Shown here: positions 1-10,666 of the stretch, one piece after another
How the letters are laid out: the number at the start of each line of letters is the position of its first letter
Numbering within the stretch: position 1 is the first letter of the stretch
Source of the DNA: Lysinibacillus boronitolerans JCM 21713 = 10a = NBRC 103108
GTDB taxonomy: Bacteria > Bacillota > Bacilli > Bacillales_A > Planococcaceae
Assembly (NCBI RefSeq): GCF_000772935.1
Contig: NZ_JPVR01000070.1
Location: forward strand, 1-64,000
DNA length: 64,000 nucleotides
Reading direction: 5' to 3'
Made by a program: the position numbers and the translations under genes
The notes under the pieces: generated by a model
Database searches by the model: none
Told to the model about the DNA's origin: nothing
The model's input: the letters and a program-made list of their open reading frames with translations, nothing else

Positions 1-47
1 GATGGTAGTTGGGGGCTTCCCCCTGTGAGAGTAGGACGTCGCTAGGC
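1..47 (+). rRNA. rrf: 5S ribosomal RNA, 3' end only
   Basis: The first 47 bases match the conserved 3' part of bacterial 5S rRNA: the GGGGG...CCCCC helix followed by GTGAGAGTAGGACGTCGC. The 5' part lies outside the window, so an rRNA operon ends here. A strong terminator follows within a few bases. Confidence 0.9.
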
Positions 48-51
48 AATA

Positions 52-87
52 AAAAAAAGTCATGGATCTATTCCATGGCTTTTTTTA
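52..87 (+). terminator. Intrinsic terminator of the rRNA operon
   Basis: The stem CATGGA/TCCATG is extended by A-U pairs and followed by a run of seven T, directly after the 5S rRNA. Confidence 0.9.
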
Positions 88-197
88 TTATGTGAACTAT
101 TCATAAAATGCTATAATATATTTAATATTTTCAAGCAGATTTAAAGATAAATTCTTTCAACTAGATACATTTTGGATTTAATAATGGAGGAATCAAA

Positions 198-464
198 ATG
201 AGGCAGAACATTTTTTCTGCGATTTCGATCTCGAGTCTTCTACTTATATTCTTTATGTTTGGTTATGATTCAGCAAAATGGTATGGAGGCTTTTTTACAC
301 TTCTCTATCATATAAATATGTTTATGCCGTTTATTTTAGGTGGTTTAGGCATTGTCAGTGCTCTATTAGGCATCAAAGGATATCGTCTGGTTCTTGTTGT
401 CCTTCATTTGTTCCTACAGCTATTATTTTTTTGTATCTATTTAAAGGTATTTTATGGTTCATAG
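198..464 (+). CDS. Small hydrophobic membrane protein, unknown function
   Basis: 88 residues. A GGAGG site lies 9 bases before the ATG. About three hydrophobic stretches can be seen (roughly residues 7-24, 35-58 and 62-84), so it is probably an integral membrane protein with three helices. There is no recognisable catalytic motif. It stands alone between the rRNA terminator and its own downstream terminator. I do not recognise the family. Codon use and base composition look like the neighbours. Confidence 0.7.
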   Translation: MRQNIFSAISISSLLLIFFMFGYDSAKWYGGFFTLLYHINMFMPFILGGLGIVSALLGIKGYRLVLVVLHLFLQLLFFCIYLKVFYGS

Positions 465-473
465 TCATTAATC

Positions 474-502
474 AAAACTGCGGAGAGAAATCTGCAGTTT
501 TT
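474..502 (+). terminator. Intrinsic terminator after the small membrane protein gene
   Basis: AAAACTGC and GCAGTTTT form a short stem running into TTTTTC. It lies 10 bases after the stop codon. Confidence 0.75.
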
Positions 503-600
503 CTATATATTTAAGTTCTTACATACTTCTGTAAGCAACAAAAGGTATAATGAATTACAAATTGGTTGAATGAATATGTACAGTGGAAAGGAAGAAAAAG

Positions 601-795
601 TTGGGAAAAAAGCAAATTTGGTATGAGGTACAAGAAAACGAGTCAATTGAGGATTGTTTGGCAAGAATGCGGAAAGACGGCTTTATGGTCATAGGACGAA
701 AAGAAGAGCCGCTTTTTCATATCGTAGATGGTGAGCCAGCTTATTTACGCCAAAAAATACAGTTTAAAGGTATACCTGCTCAAGATATCGAATGA
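601..795 (+). CDS. NETI-motif small protein (YebG-like)
   Basis: 64 residues from a TTG start. The motif VQENESIEDCLARM is the NETI-type signature of the small conserved Bacillus protein encoded just before purE (YebG in B. subtilis), and the position here is the same. Function is unknown. An in-frame GTG at 583 would add six residues but has no ribosome binding site. TTG 601 has AAAGGAAG six bases upstream, and that site lies inside the longer reading frame, so the short form is preferred. The protein is soluble and carries no other motif. Confidence 0.75.
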   Translation: MGKKQIWYEVQENESIEDCLARMRKDGFMVIGRKEEPLFHIVDGEPAYLRQKIQFKGIPAQDIE

Positions 796-803
796 TTTTG
801 ACT

Positions 804-850
804 AAAAACCGAACGTTTTTTTTAACCTAATAAAAAATGTTCGCATTTTT
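804..850 (+). promoter_or_regulatory. PurR operator: two inverted PurBoxes
   Basis: ACCGAACGTT at about 808-817 and AATGTTCGCA at about 837-846 are inverted half-sites with the CGAAC core in A/T-rich flanks. The gap of about 19 bases fits the spacing known for PurR of B. subtilis. The pair ends just before the -35 box of the pur promoter. The family match is by consensus, and binding is inferred. Confidence 0.75.
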
Positions 851-853
851 GCA

Positions 854-882
854 TTGACGATAAGACAATCCCTTGTTAAAAT
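854..882 (+). promoter_or_regulatory. Sigma-A promoter of the purine operon
   Basis: TTGACG at 854-859, a 17-base spacer, then TAAAAT at 877-882. Transcription would start near 889, about 17 bases before the riboswitch aptamer. Confidence 0.8.
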
Positions 883-905
883 GTGAGAAGGAAAAACAAA
901 TAAAT

Positions 906-973
906 CCCACATATATGCTAGAGGATTGGCTCTAGTGTCTCTACCCGGCACCGTAAATGCTGGACTATGCGGG
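906..973 (+). promoter_or_regulatory. Purine riboswitch aptamer (guanine class)
   Basis: P1 is CCCACATA (906-) paired with TATGCGGG (-973). P2 is CTAGAG/CTCTAG and P3 is CCGGCA/TGCTGG, with the conserved loop ACCGTAAAT. J2/3 carries TCTACC. J3/1 reads GACTATG, with C at the ligand-pairing position, which marks guanine/hypoxanthine rather than adenine binding. It is the G-box in the leader of purE. Confidence 0.93.
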
Positions 974-1044
974 AAAGCACTTTTGGCATATGGTGAGAAG
1001 GTCTTTGTACAGCTATGTACATGGAGATGATCTTGTCCTAATAG

Positions 1045-1105
1045 TCCTCAAGTAAACTGCTTTCACGTGTAATGGTAGAGAGTAGTTTATTTGGGGATTT
1101 TCTTT
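1045..1105 (+). terminator. Riboswitch-controlled attenuator in the pur leader
   Basis: TCCTCAAGTAAACT (1045-1058) pairs with AGTTTATTTGGGGA (1084-1097) and a T-rich run follows. It lies 71 bases after the aptamer and 95 bases before purE. By analogy with the B. subtilis pur leader, guanine or hypoxanthine binding would favour this terminator. Confidence 0.85.
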
Positions 1106-1199
1106 GTAAATAAATAAGAATTGCAGTAGCTAATCAAAATAGAGGCTAGCACAATAAATAATTGATCATTTTTCTATCGTTTAAAAGGAGCGACAATTT

Positions 1200-1688
1200 A
1201 TGAATCCGAAAATCGGTGTCATTATGGGTAGTTCAAGTGACTGGGAAACAATGAAACATGCATGTGATATTTTAGAAGAATTACAAGTACCGTACGAAAA
1301 GAAAGTTGTATCTGCACATCGTACACCTGATTTAATGTTTGAATATGCAGAGGCAGCTCGAGGACGAGGAATACAAGTAATTATTGCTGGAGCAGGCGGG
1401 GCTGCACATTTACCAGGAATGGTGGCAGCTAAAACAACATTACCTGTCATCGGTGTACCAGTTCAATCACGTGCACTGAATGGACTTGATTCACTATTAT
1501 CCATCGTTCAAATGCCTGGTGGCGTACCTGTAGCAACTGTAGCAATTGGCAAAGCAGGAGCGACTAATGCAGGGTTACTTGCAGCTCAAATTTTGTCAAC
1601 AACAGATGCGGAGCTTGCTAATAAATTAGATGCTAGACGTGAAGCAACAAAGCAGCAAGTATTAGAAAGTACAGGTGACTTAGTGTGA
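1200..1688 (+). CDS. purE: 5-(carboxyamino)imidazole ribonucleotide mutase PurE
   Basis: 162 residues, the usual length of class I PurE. The N-terminal GSSSDWETM phosphate-binding loop and SAHRTPD active-site motif are present, as is the glycine-rich [14 protein letters not shown] segment. It converts N5-CAIR to CAIR in purine synthesis, using the product of PurK. The ATG has AAAAGGAG eight bases upstream. It is the first gene of the twelve-gene pur operon, and its stop overlaps the purK start by four bases, which points to translational coupling. Confidence 0.98.
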   Translation: MNPKIGVIMGSSSDWETMKHACDILEELQVPYEKKVVSAHRTPDLMFEYAEAARGRGIQVIIAGAGGAAHLPGMVAAKTTLPVIGVPVQSRALNGLDSLLSIVQMPGGVPVATVAIGKAGATNAGLLAAQILSTTDAELANKLDARREATKQQVLESTGDLV

Positions 1689-2809
1689 CGAAGATTATTT
1701 ATCCTGGACAAACGATAGGCATTATAGGCGGAGGACAACTTGGTCGAATGATGGCGCTGGCTGCAAAGGAGTCTGGTTTTAAAGTGGCTGTTCTTGAGCC
1801 AGCAATGGACTCACCGTGTGGGCAGGTAGCTGATATTCGTATTGTAGCTCCATATGATGATGAAGCTGCTCTAGAAGAACTTGCAGAAGTAAGTGATGTT
1901 ATCACTTATGAATTTGAAAATATTGATTATGAAGGCTTAAAGCGTTTATCTCAAATGGCTTATGTTCCTCAAGGAGCAGAGTTGGTACGTATTACACAAA
2001 ACCGTATAACAGAGAAAGAAGCTATTGTGAAAGCTGGTTGCCCAGTAGCACCATATATTGTCGCAAAAACTTATGAAGAATTAGTAGCCAATATTGATTT
2101 GATTGGTTATCCTTGTATAGTCAAAACAGCAAGAGGTGGTTATGATGGCAAGGGACAGCAGCTTTTAGAATCAACTGAAGATTTACCTTTAGCGAAAGAA
2201 TTATTCATGCATTCGCAGTGTATTGCAGAAGGATTTGTTCCTTTCGTAAAGGAAGTATCGGTCATTGTTCAAAGAAATGGTCATGGTGAATCGTATTGTC
2301 AGCCAGTTGGAGAGAACATTCATGTTCAACATATTCTTCACGAGACAATTGTACCTGCTCGCATAACTGAAAGCACAGCTCAAGCTGCGGAACGAGAAGC
2401 TTTGAAAATTGCAGATTACTTACATTTAGTAGGAACGCTAGCAGTAGAAATGTTTGTATTAGAAGATGGTAGTATTGTTATCAATGAATTAGCACCAAGA
2501 CCTCATAATTCTGGTCACTATTCAATTGAAGCATGTAATGTTTCACAATTTCATCAGCATATTCGTGCTGTTTGTGGATGGCCGTTACGTAAGCCGCAAT
2601 TATGGGCACCGTCCATTATGGTCAATGTATTAGGGCAGCATGTCGTGCCACTCAGTAACTCAATTGCTAAATATCCTGAATGGTCCATACATCTTTATGG
2701 GAAAGCTGAAGCTAAGGTCAACCGTAAAATGGGCCATGTGACGATTATGACAAAAGACTTAGAAGCTACACTACAACAAATCGAGAGTTCTGGCATTTGG
2801 TCAGAATAG
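1685..2809 (+). CDS. purK: 5-(carboxyamino)imidazole ribonucleotide synthase PurK
   Basis: 374 residues. The N-terminal [14 protein letters not shown] nucleotide-binding fold is followed by a central ATP-grasp domain and a C-terminal PurK domain, with [16 protein letters not shown] as the metal and substrate site. It makes N5-CAIR from AIR, bicarbonate and ATP. It starts at GTG 1685 in the GTGA overlap with the purE stop. The overlap is the main support for the start, with the motif beginning a few residues later. It belongs to the purine operon. Confidence 0.97.
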   Translation: MTKIIYPGQTIGIIGGGQLGRMMALAAKESGFKVAVLEPAMDSPCGQVADIRIVAPYDDEAALEELAEVSDVITYEFENIDYEGLKRLSQMAYVPQGAELVRITQNRITEKEAIVKAGCPVAPYIVAKTYEELVANIDLIGYPCIVKTARGGYDGKGQQLLESTEDLPLAKELFMHSQCIAEGFVPFVKEVSVIVQRNGHGESYCQPVGENIHVQHILHETIVPARITESTAQAAEREALKIADYLHLVGTLAVEMFVLEDGSIVINELAPRPHNSGHYSIEACNVSQFHQHIRAVCGWPLRKPQLWAPSIMVNVLGQHVVPLSNSIAKYPEWSIHLYGKAEAKVNRKMGHVTIMTKDLEATLQQIESSGIWSE

Positions 2810-2822
2810 AAGGAGATAAGCG

Positions 2823-4118
2823 ATGATTGAACGTTACACAAGACCCGAAATGGGCGCAATTTGGACAGAACAAAATAAATACCAAGCTTGGCTAGAGGTT
2901 GAAATTTTAGCTTGTGAAGCATGGGCAGAGTTAGGCGATATCCCAAAAGAGGATGTTGCTAAAATTCGTGAAAATGCTTCATTTGATGTGAATCGTATTT
3001 TAGAAATTGAACAAGAAACTCGTCATGACGTTGTAGCCTTTACTCGTGCTGTCTCTGAAACACTTGGAGAAGAGCGTAAATGGGTACATTATGGTTTAAC
3101 TTCTACAGACGTAGTAGATACAGCCCTTTCTTATTTAATCAAACAAGCAAATGATATTTTACGAAAAGATATCGTAAATTTCATTGATATTATTGCTGCT
3201 AAGGCAAAAGAACATAAACATACAGTTATGATGGGACGCACACATGGTGTTCATGCTGAACCAACAACTTTCGGTTTGAAACTTGGTTTATGGTATGAGG
3301 AAATGAAGCGTAACCTTGAACGCTTTGAAGCGGCTGCCAAAGTAATTGAAACAGGGAAAATGTCGGGAGCTGTTGGAACATATGCCAATATCGATCCTCG
3401 TGTTGAGCAATATGTTTGCGATAAATTAGGCCTTGCAGCTTCACCGATTTCAACACAAACTTTACAGCGTGACCGCCATGCTCAGTATTTAGGGGCATTA
3501 GCTTTAATCGCTACTTCAATTGAAAAATTCGCAACAGAAATTCGTGGGCTACAGAAATCTGAAACACGTGAAGTGGAGGAAGCTTTTGCAAAAGGTCAAA
3601 AAGGATCATCAGCAATGCCACATAAACGTAATCCAATCGGTTCTGAAAACATGGTTGGTATGTCTCGTTTAATGCGTGGTTATATGGTGACAGCTTATGA
3701 AAATGTAGCTTTATGGCATGAACGTGATATTTCACATTCATCTGCAGAGCGCGTTATTTTACCTGATGCAACAATTACTCTTAACTATATGCTAAATCGC
3801 TTCGGTAATATTGTGAAAAACTTAACAGTATTCCCTGAGAACATGAAACGTAATATGGATCGTACATTTGGTCTTATTTATTCTCAACGCATCTTACTAG
3901 CATTGATTGATAAAGGTTTAGTACGTGAGGAAGCTTATGATACAGTACAACCTTTAGCAATGCAGGCTTGGGACGAGCAAGTTCAATTCCGTACATTAGT
4001 CGATGCAAGTGAAAAAATCACATCTTATTTAACAAAAGAAGAGTTGGATGATTGTTTTGATTACAACTACCACTTACAGCATGTTGATATGATTTTTGAA
4101 CGACTAGGACTTAACTAA
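2823..4118 (+). CDS. purB: Adenylosuccinate lyase PurB
   Basis: 431 residues, the length of B. subtilis PurB. It belongs to the fumarase/aspartase superfamily, with the signature [15 protein letters not shown] near residues 261-275 and the catalytic-region motif TSTDVVDT near 93. It acts twice in the pathway, cleaving SAICAR to AICAR and adenylosuccinate to AMP. AAGGAGA precedes the ATG. The operon gap after it (128 bases) is unusually long and holds a stable hairpin. Confidence 0.98.
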   Translation: MIERYTRPEMGAIWTEQNKYQAWLEVEILACEAWAELGDIPKEDVAKIRENASFDVNRILEIEQETRHDVVAFTRAVSETLGEERKWVHYGLTSTDVVDTALSYLIKQANDILRKDIVNFIDIIAAKAKEHKHTVMMGRTHGVHAEPTTFGLKLGLWYEEMKRNLERFEAAAKVIETGKMSGAVGTYANIDPRVEQYVCDKLGLAASPISTQTLQRDRHAQYLGALALIATSIEKFATEIRGLQKSETREVEEAFAKGQKGSSAMPHKRNPIGSENMVGMSRLMRGYMVTAYENVALWHERDISHSSAERVILPDATITLNYMLNRFGNIVKNLTVFPENMKRNMDRTFGLIYSQRILLALIDKGLVREEAYDTVQPLAMQAWDEQVQFRTLVDASEKITSYLTKEELDDCFDYNYHLQHVDMIFERLGLN

Positions 4119-4167
4119 TATTTATTTAGCCATCTAATAATAAATGTTAGAGCCACCAGTAAAAGTT

Positions 4168-4203
4168 TCAGAGTTGAATCGTAGAGATACGGTTCAATTC
4201 TGA
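4168..4203 (+). other. Hairpin in the purB-purC gap
   Basis: TCAGAGTTGAATCGT (4168-4182) pairs along its whole length with ACGGTTCAATTCTGA (4189-4203), allowing G-U pairs, around a six-base loop. No T-run follows, so it is not a usual terminator. An RNA stability or processing element is possible. Confidence 0.6.
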
Positions 4204-4246
4204 ACATTATTACAAGCGTATCTCATAATATCAGGGGGAAAACGAA

Positions 4247-4957
4247 ATGACTAAAGGTCAACTTTTGTATGAAGGTAAAGCAAAAAAATTGTACACAACA
4301 GAGGAAACCGATGTTCTTCTTGTTGAGTATAAGGATAGTGCAACAGCATTCAACGGAGAAAAAAAAGAAGAAATTGAAGGCAAGGGCATTTTAAATAATC
4401 GCATTACTTCATTAATTTTCGAAAAATTACAAGCTAACGGAATTGCGTCACATTTCGTAAAACTATTATCTGATACGCAACAGCTTGTAAAAAAAGTAGA
4501 AATTATTCCGATTGAAGTGGTTGTTCGTAATATCGCTGCAGGAAGTTTAGCAAAACGTCTTGGTCTTGAAGAGGGTACAGCTTTAAAAAGACCAATCGTC
4601 GAATTTTATTATAAAGATGATGAATTAGGCGATCCACTTATTACAACAGAGCATATTGACGTCCTAGATCTTGCGACACCTTCTGAAGTAACTGCTATTT
4701 ATGATGGCGCACTAGCCGTTAACAAAGTTCTACAACCTATCTTTGAAGACGTTAATGTCACATTAATTGATTTTAAATTAGAATTTGGTCGTGATATGGA
4801 TGGCAATGTATTATTAGCTGATGAAATTTCACCAGATACTTGCAGACTTTGGGACGCTACAACAAAGCAAAAGTTAGACAAAGATGTTTTTCGTCGTGAC
4901 CTTGGTAATTTAACTGAAGTTTATACTATTATACTTTCTAGACTCGGAGGCAAATAA
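4247..4957 (+). CDS. purC: Phosphoribosylaminoimidazole-succinocarboxamide synthase PurC
   Basis: 236 residues. SAICAR synthetase motifs are present: [10 protein letters not shown] at the N terminus, and [14 protein letters not shown] near residue 190. It joins aspartate to CAIR using ATP. The ATG is preceded by AGGGGGAAA. It is followed two bases later by purS, in the order found in Bacillus. Confidence 0.98.
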   Translation: MTKGQLLYEGKAKKLYTTEETDVLLVEYKDSATAFNGEKKEEIEGKGILNNRITSLIFEKLQANGIASHFVKLLSDTQQLVKKVEIIPIEVVVRNIAAGSLAKRLGLEEGTALKRPIVEFYYKDDELGDPLITTEHIDVLDLATPSEVTAIYDGALAVNKVLQPIFEDVNVTLIDFKLEFGRDMDGNVLLADEISPDTCRLWDATTKQKLDKDVFRRDLGNLTEVYTIILSRLGGK

Positions 4958-4959
4958 CA

Positions 4960-5208
4960 ATGAAAAAAGTAAAAATCTATGTAACATTACGTGAGAGCAT
5001 TCTTGATCCTCAAGGCTCTGCAGTACAGGGTTCTTTAGCTAAAATGGGCTACGGTGAAGTAGAAGATTTACGTATCGGTAAATATCTTGAACTATCAATT
5101 AAAGATACAGAACGTGACATTGATACTCTAGTAAAAGAAATGTGTGAAAAGGTTTTAACGAACGTTGTAATTGAAGACTACCGTTACGAAGTCGAGGAGG
5201 CTATTTAA
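4960..5208 (+). CDS. purS: Phosphoribosylformylglycinamidine synthase subunit PurS
   Basis: 82 residues, typical for PurS, with the start [19 protein letters not shown] and the conserved VRIGK-like segment [10 protein letters not shown]. It bridges PurL and PurQ in the three-part FGAM synthase of Gram-positive bacteria. GGAGG lies just before the ATG. It is tightly packed between purC and purQ, with gaps of two bases. Confidence 0.97.
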   Translation: MKKVKIYVTLRESILDPQGSAVQGSLAKMGYGEVEDLRIGKYLELSIKDTERDIDTLVKEMCEKVLTNVVIEDYRYEVEEAI

Positions 5209-5210
5209 TC

Positions 5211-5894
5211 ATGAAATTCGCAGTACTCGTATTCCCTGGGTCAAACTGTGATATCGATATGTATCATGCGATTAAAGACGAGCTAGGTGAAGAAGTAGAA
5301 TATGTATGGCATACAGCAACAGATCTAAGTGGTTTTGATGGCATTTTAGTACCTGGAGGATTCTCCTATGGAGATTATCTTCGTTGTGGCGCAATGGCTA
5401 ATCAATCTAACATTATGGCAGAAGTTAAGAAGGCAGCAGATGCTGGTAAACCTGTATTAGGTGTATGTAACGGCTTCCAAATCCTAACGGAAGCAGGTTT
5501 ATTGCCAGGAGCCTTATTACGCAATAAAAACCTCAAATTTATGTGCCGTACAGTGCAGCTTAAAGTTGAAAACAACAATACATTATTCACAAATCAATAT
5601 GAGCAAGGTCAAATCATCAATATTCCAATCGCACATGGTGAAGGTAACTACTACTGTGACGAGGAAACTTTACAATCACTAAGAGATAATAATCAAATCG
5701 TATTCACATACTCAGGTGACAATCCAAACGGTTCTTTAGAAGATATCGCAGGGATTATAAACGAGCGCGGCAATGTATTAGGGATGATGCCACACCCAGA
5801 GCGAGCTGTTGATGCACTGGTGGGCGGCGCAGACGGTCTAGCAGTATTTAAATCAATCGTGAAGCAGTGGAGGGAAAATCATGTCAACAACTAA
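5211..5894 (+). CDS. purQ: FGAM synthase glutaminase subunit PurQ
   Basis: 227 residues, a class I glutamine amidotransferase. The nucleophile is Cys86 in GVCNGFQ, with His and Glu of the triad in [12 protein letters not shown] near the C terminus. It supplies ammonia to PurL. The start follows GAGGAGG. Its end overlaps purL by 14 bases, so the two are probably translationally coupled. Confidence 0.98.
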   Translation: MKFAVLVFPGSNCDIDMYHAIKDELGEEVEYVWHTATDLSGFDGILVPGGFSYGDYLRCGAMANQSNIMAEVKKAADAGKPVLGVCNGFQILTEAGLLPGALLRNKNLKFMCRTVQLKVENNNTLFTNQYEQGQIINIPIAHGEGNYYCDEETLQSLRDNNQIVFTYSGDNPNGSLEDIAGIINERGNVLGMMPHPERAVDALVGGADGLAVFKSIVKQWRENHVNN

Positions 5895-8115
5895 GTTTGA
5901 GCCAACAGCACAGCAAATTAAAGATGAAAAGCTATACGCTGGAATGGGGATGTCAGACGAAGAATTTGCAATGGTAGAAGGTATTTTAGGACGTCTACCT
6001 AACTGGACAGAGACAGGTCTTTTCTCAGTAATGTGGTCTGAACACTGCTCTTACAAAAATTCAAAGCCAGTACTACGTAAATTCCCTACAAAAGGACCTC
6101 AAGTACTACAAGGACCAGGTGAAGGTGCGGGTATTGTGGATATTGGTGATGAGCAAGCGGTCGTATTTAAAATGGAATCGCATAACCATCCATCTGCAAT
6201 AGAACCTTATCAAGGGGCTGCAACGGGTGTGGGTGGTATTATCCGTGATGTTTTTTCAATGGGTGCACGTCCAATCGCTATGTTAAACTCATTACGCTTT
6301 GGTGAATTAAAGTCAGCACGTGGTAAATATCTATTTGAAGAAGTAGTAGCGGGTATCGCAGGTTATGGTAACTGTATTGGAATCCCAACAGTAGGTGGCG
6401 AAATTCAATTCGATCCTTGCTATGAAGGTAATCCACTTGTGAATGCTATGTGTGTCGGTTTAATTGATCATAAAGATATTCAACGAGGTATTGCAGCTGG
6501 TGTAGGTAATACAGTGATGTATGTAGGAGCGAAAACGGGTCGTGATGGTATTCATGGTGCAACATTCGCCTCTGAGGAATTAACTGAGGAATCAGAAAAC
6601 CAACGTCCGGCAGTACAAGTTGGCGATCCATTTATGGAGAAGCTTTTACTTGAAGCATGTTTAGAGGTTGTAAAATCTGATGCTTTAGTTGGTATTCAAG
6701 ATATGGGTGCCGCTGGTCTTACTTCTTCTTCAGCAGAAATGGCTTCAAAGGCTGGTTCTGGTGTAGAAATGAACTTAGACTTAGTGCCTCAACGTGAAAC
6801 AGGAATGTCAGCATATGAAATGATGTTGTCTGAGTCTCAAGAACGTATGCTTTTAGTTGTGAAAAAAGGTCGCGAAGATGAAATTAAAGCGATTTTCGAT
6901 AAATATGATTTAGATGCAGTAGCGATTGGCCGCGTTACAGATGACAAAATGCTTCGTCTGCTACACAAAGGACAAATAGTGGCAGAGGTACCTGCAGACG
7001 CATTAGCAGAAGATGCACCTGTTTACCATAAACCATCTGCAGAGCCTGCTTACTATGCAGAGTTCCAAGCAATCGAAAACACTGAGCCTGCTGTGACAGA
7101 TTATAAAGAAACACTAAATGCTTTATTAAAAGCACCGACAATTGCTTCTAAAGAATGGGTATACGATCAATATGATTATCAGGTACGTACATCAACAGTT
7201 GTTAAACCAGGCTCTGACGCTGCCGTTATTCGAGTACGTGGCACAAATAAAGGGTTAGCAATGACAACAGACTGTAACTCTCGTTATATCTATTTAGACC
7301 CTGAAGTAGGTGGTGCTATCGCGGTAGCCGAAGCAGCTCGTAATATCGTGGCAACTGGTGGTACGCCACTTGCGATTACAGACTGCTTAAACTTTGGTAA
7401 TCCAGAGAAACCAGAAATCTTCTGGCAAATTGAAAAATCTGCTGATGGTATTTCAGCAGCTTGTACGGCATTAAATGCGCCAGTAATTGGAGGTAACGTT
7501 TCACTTTATAATGAGCGTTCAGGCGAAGCGGTGTATCCAACGCCGACAATTGGTATGGTTGGTCTTATTGAAGACTTAGCCCATGTAACGACACAGGAAG
7601 TAAAAGCTGCAGGGGATATTGTCTTTGTTATTGGTGAGACAAAAACAGAATTTGGTGGTTCAGAGCTTCAAAAGCTATTAAATAATGGTGTTATTTCAGG
7701 GAAAGCGCCATCTATCGATTTAGAGGTTGAAGCGACACGTCAGCAAGCTTTATTAAAAGCGATTAAAGCAGGCCTTGTTCAATCTGCTCATGATGTAGCA
7801 GAGGGCGGTCTAGCTGTTGCAATTGCGGAAACAACATTTGGCGCAAACGGTCTTGGTGTGGACGTAACATTAACAGGCTCTGCAACAACAGCGTTATTCA
7901 GTGAGAGTCAATCTCGTTTTGTTGTCACAGTTAAAGAAGAAAATGCTGCAGCATTTGTAGAAATCATCAAAGATGCTCAAAAAATTGGTGTCGTAACAAA
8001 CGATGCACTTGTGAAAATCAACGGGGACAAAGGTGTGCTTGTAGAAGGTACAGTGGAGGAATTCCGTTCTAATTGGAAAGGAGCAATCCCATGCTTGCTG
8101 AACTCAGAGGCTTAA
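5881..8115 (+). CDS. purL: FGAM synthase large subunit PurL
   Basis: 744 residues, the small-type PurL that needs PurS and PurQ. It contains two AIR-synthase-like halves. Visible motifs are [12 protein letters not shown] near residue 50, the [17 protein letters not shown] active-site loop, and GGNVSLYNE in the second half. It makes formylglycinamidine ribonucleotide from FGAR, ATP and ammonia. The ATG has GTGGAGGG upstream, inside purQ. Its last 25 bases overlap purF. Confidence 0.98.
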   Translation: MSTTKFEPTAQQIKDEKLYAGMGMSDEEFAMVEGILGRLPNWTETGLFSVMWSEHCSYKNSKPVLRKFPTKGPQVLQGPGEGAGIVDIGDEQAVVFKMESHNHPSAIEPYQGAATGVGGIIRDVFSMGARPIAMLNSLRFGELKSARGKYLFEEVVAGIAGYGNCIGIPTVGGEIQFDPCYEGNPLVNAMCVGLIDHKDIQRGIAAGVGNTVMYVGAKTGRDGIHGATFASEELTEESENQRPAVQVGDPFMEKLLLEACLEVVKSDALVGIQDMGAAGLTSSSAEMASKAGSGVEMNLDLVPQRETGMSAYEMMLSESQERMLLVVKKGREDEIKAIFDKYDLDAVAIGRVTDDKMLRLLHKGQIVAEVPADALAEDAPVYHKPSAEPAYYAEFQAIENTEPAVTDYKETLNALLKAPTIASKEWVYDQYDYQVRTSTVVKPGSDAAVIRVRGTNKGLAMTTDCNSRYIYLDPEVGGAIAVAEAARNIVATGGTPLAITDCLNFGNPEKPEIFWQIEKSADGISAACTALNAPVIGGNVSLYNERSGEAVYPTPTIGMVGLIEDLAHVTTQEVKAAGDIVFVIGETKTEFGGSELQKLLNNGVISGKAPSIDLEVEATRQQALLKAIKAGLVQSAHDVAEGGLAVAIAETTFGANGLGVDVTLTGSATTALFSESQSRFVVTVKEENAAAFVEIIKDAQKIGVVTNDALVKINGDKGVLVEGTVEEFRSNWKGAIPCLLNSEA

Positions 8116-9515
8116 ACGAAGAATGTGGGGTGTTTGGTATTTGGGGTAACCCAAATCCAGCACACCTTAGCTATTACGGGCTTCATGCTCTTCAACACCG
8201 TGGACAAGAAGGCGCTGGAATTGTTGTTTCAGACGGACAGCATCTTCGCGCGGTGAAAGGCGAAGGACTAGTTAATGATGTTTTCAACGAAGATAAATTA
8301 AAAGCAGTGAACGGTAAAGCAGCTATTGCGCATGTTCGTTACACAACTGCTGGTGGTGGCGGTATCGAAAATGTACAGCCATTATTATTCCACTCCTCAA
8401 CTGGTAGCCTTTCAATTGCTCATAACGGTAACTTAGTCAATGCGACACATTTAAAGCAGTATCTAGAGCGACAAGGTAGCATTTTCCACTCTAGCTCGGA
8501 TACAGAAGTGCTGGCGCATCTTATTAAGAAAAGCTCACATTCACCATTCCGGGCGAAGGTGAAAAATGCCCTATCTCTTTTAAAGGGTGCCTATTCTTTC
8601 TTAATTATGACAAAGGATGAAATGCTTGTTGCACGTGATCCACATGGTTTACGTCCATTATCTCTTGGAAAGCTAGGAGATGGCTGGGTGGTAGCTTCTG
8701 AAACTTGTGCATTCGATTTAATTGGTGCAGAATTCGTTCGTTCGGTAGAACCAGGCGAATTAATCATTATTAACGATGAGGGCGTAAAATCAGATCGTTT
8801 TGCTGATATGGATAAACGTTCAATGTGTGCGATGGAATATGTTTATTTAGCACGTCCTGATTCGGATATTGATGGTATTAACGTTCATATGGCACGAAAA
8901 CGTATGGGTAAACAGCTTGCTCGTGAGTGTGCACATATTGAGGCAGATGTTGTAACAGGTGTTCCTGATTCAAGTATTTCCGCAGCGATTGGTTTTGCAG
9001 AGGAAAGTGGAATCCCTTATGAATTAGGACTTATTAAAAACCGTTATGTTGGTCGTACGTTTATTCAGCCGACACAAGAGTTACGTGAACGTGGTGTAAA
9101 AATGAAACTTTCACCTGTTGTTCAAGTCGTAAAAGGAAAAAAAGTAGTAATGGTAGATGATTCTATCGTTCGTGGTACAACATCTCGTCGCATTGTCAAA
9201 ATGCTAAAAGATGCTGGTGCAGCGGAAGTTCATGTTGTTATTTCCTCACCGCCGATGACAAATCCTTGTTATTATGGCATTGATACATCAACGCACGAAG
9301 AACTGATTGCTTCTAGTCATAATGTAGATGAAATTCGTGAAGCAATTGGGGCAGATTCTCTAACTTTCCTTTCTGTTGAGGGGATGGTAGAAACAATTGC
9401 ACGACCATATGAAGATGAAAACAGAGGGCTTTGTCTTGCTTGCTTTACAGGCAAATATCCAACAGAGATTTTCCCGGATACGATCTTGCCTCATGAAAAA
9501 GAATTATTACGTTAA
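8091..9515 (+). CDS. purF: Amidophosphoribosyltransferase PurF
   Basis: 474 residues. The start is ATG 8091, with AAAGGAG seven bases upstream. A longer in-frame start at 8073 lacks a binding site. From 8091 the protein has an 11-residue propeptide ending NEE before Cys12 of CGVFG, which is the layout of B. subtilis PurF, where the propeptide is removed to expose the nucleophile. The PRPP loop [15 protein letters not shown] is present, as are cysteines, including CLAC near the C terminus, that fit the oxygen-sensitive Fe-S cluster of the Bacillus enzyme. It catalyses the first committed step of purine synthesis. Confidence 0.97.
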   Translation: MLAELRGLNEECGVFGIWGNPNPAHLSYYGLHALQHRGQEGAGIVVSDGQHLRAVKGEGLVNDVFNEDKLKAVNGKAAIAHVRYTTAGGGGIENVQPLLFHSSTGSLSIAHNGNLVNATHLKQYLERQGSIFHSSSDTEVLAHLIKKSSHSPFRAKVKNALSLLKGAYSFLIMTKDEMLVARDPHGLRPLSLGKLGDGWVVASETCAFDLIGAEFVRSVEPGELIIINDEGVKSDRFADMDKRSMCAMEYVYLARPDSDIDGINVHMARKRMGKQLARECAHIEADVVTGVPDSSISAAIGFAEESGIPYELGLIKNRYVGRTFIQPTQELRERGVKMKLSPVVQVVKGKKVVMVDDSIVRGTTSRRIVKMLKDAGAAEVHVVISSPPMTNPCYYGIDTSTHEELIASSHNVDEIREAIGADSLTFLSVEGMVETIARPYEDENRGLCLACFTGKYPTEIFPDTILPHEKELLR

Positions 9516-9610
9516 GAAAAACATCGCAACAAATTAGTGTACTCTAGAGAATTTACAGTCATTTCTATCTAGGAAACTTAGGCGACTTGGATGATAAGGA
9601 GGAACTCTGC

Positions 9611-10666
9611 GTGTCAAAGGCATATGAACAAGCAGGTGTAAATATTGAAGCGGGCTATGAAGCCGTAAAACGAATGAAGTCTCATGTTGAACGTACGAAC
9701 CGTCTAGGTGTAATGGGGACGTTTGGTGGCTTTGGTGGCATGTTTGACTTGTCACAACTTAATCTTAAGGAACCTGTTCTTATTTCAGGGACAGATGGTG
9801 TTGGAACAAAGCTAAAGCTAGCCTTCATGGTAGACAAACACGATACAATCGGTGTGGACTGTGTAGCAATGTGTGTAAATGATATTGTTGCCCAAGGAGC
9901 AGAACCACTGTACTTTTTAGATTACGTAGCTCTTGGAAAAGCAGAGCCTGCAAAAATCGAACAAATTGTCAAAGGTGTTGCAGATGGCTGTGTGCAATCT
10001 GGTGCGGCCCTAATAGGTGGCGAAACTGCAGAAATGCCTGGTCTTTATGAAGAAGATGAATATGATCTAGCTGGCTTTGCAGTGGGTGCTTGTGAAAAGT
10101 CTGCTATTGTGACAGGTGAAAAAATTGCAGAAGGCGATGTACTGATTGGGATTGCCTCAAGTGGTGTACATTCAAACGGTTATTCTTTAGTGCGTAAAAT
10201 TGTCTTTGCAGATCATCAGTATGCTGTGGATGCGATTATAGAAGGCTATGAAGATCTAGGCCCAATCGGTGAGGCGCTTCTAGTGCCAACAAAGCTATAT
10301 GCTAAACCTGTGCTAGCAGCTTTAAAGGCAGCAGATGTACATGGCTGTGCACATGTTACAGGTGGCGGTTTCTATGAAAATCTACCACGCATGATGCCAG
10401 AAGGACTAGCAACGGAAATCGACTTAGGTTCTTGGCCTGTATTACGTATCTTTGAATTCCTAAAAGAAAAAGGTCAGCTAGAAGATAAAGATTTATACAA
10501 TGTGTTTAACATGGGTATTGGCTTTGTAATGGCTGTGCCAGCAACTGAAGCTGATAAAGTAATTGCTGCAGTAGAAGCAAATGGTGAAAAGGCCTATACA
10601 ATCGGACGTGTTATTAAAGGTGATGGCGTAGTATTTAATGGCTCACATGATGGGAGTTTAGTGTAA
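9611..10666 (+). CDS. purM: Phosphoribosylformylglycinamidine cyclo-ligase PurM
   Basis: 351 residues from GTG 9611. AAGGAGG lies eight bases upstream, inside a longer open frame that starts at 9587, so the longer start is rejected. The sequence beginning [19 protein letters not shown] aligns with the start of Bacillus PurM. The ATP-binding signature [13 protein letters not shown] and GGETAEMPG are present. It makes AIR from FGAM. It overlaps purN by one base (TAATG). Confidence 0.97.
   Translation: MSKAYEQAGVNIEAGYEAVKRMKSHVERTNRLGVMGTFGGFGGMFDLSQLNLKEPVLISGTDGVGTKLKLAFMVDKHDTIGVDCVAMCVNDIVAQGAEPLYFLDYVALGKAEPAKIEQIVKGVADGCVQSGAALIGGETAEMPGLYEEDEYDLAGFAVGACEKSAIVTGEKIAEGDVLIGIASSGVHSNGYSLVRKIVFADHQYAVDAIIEGYEDLGPIGEALLVPTKLYAKPVLAALKAADVHGCAHVTGGGFYENLPRMMPEGLATEIDLGSWPVLRIFEFLKEKGQLEDKDLYNVFNMGIGFVMAVPATEADKVIAAVEANGEKAYTIGRVIKGDGVVFNGSHDGSLV

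Noticed and set aside
8073-8090. Upstream start for purF
   Set aside because: No ribosome binding site. ATG 8091 has one and gives the known 11-residue propeptide.
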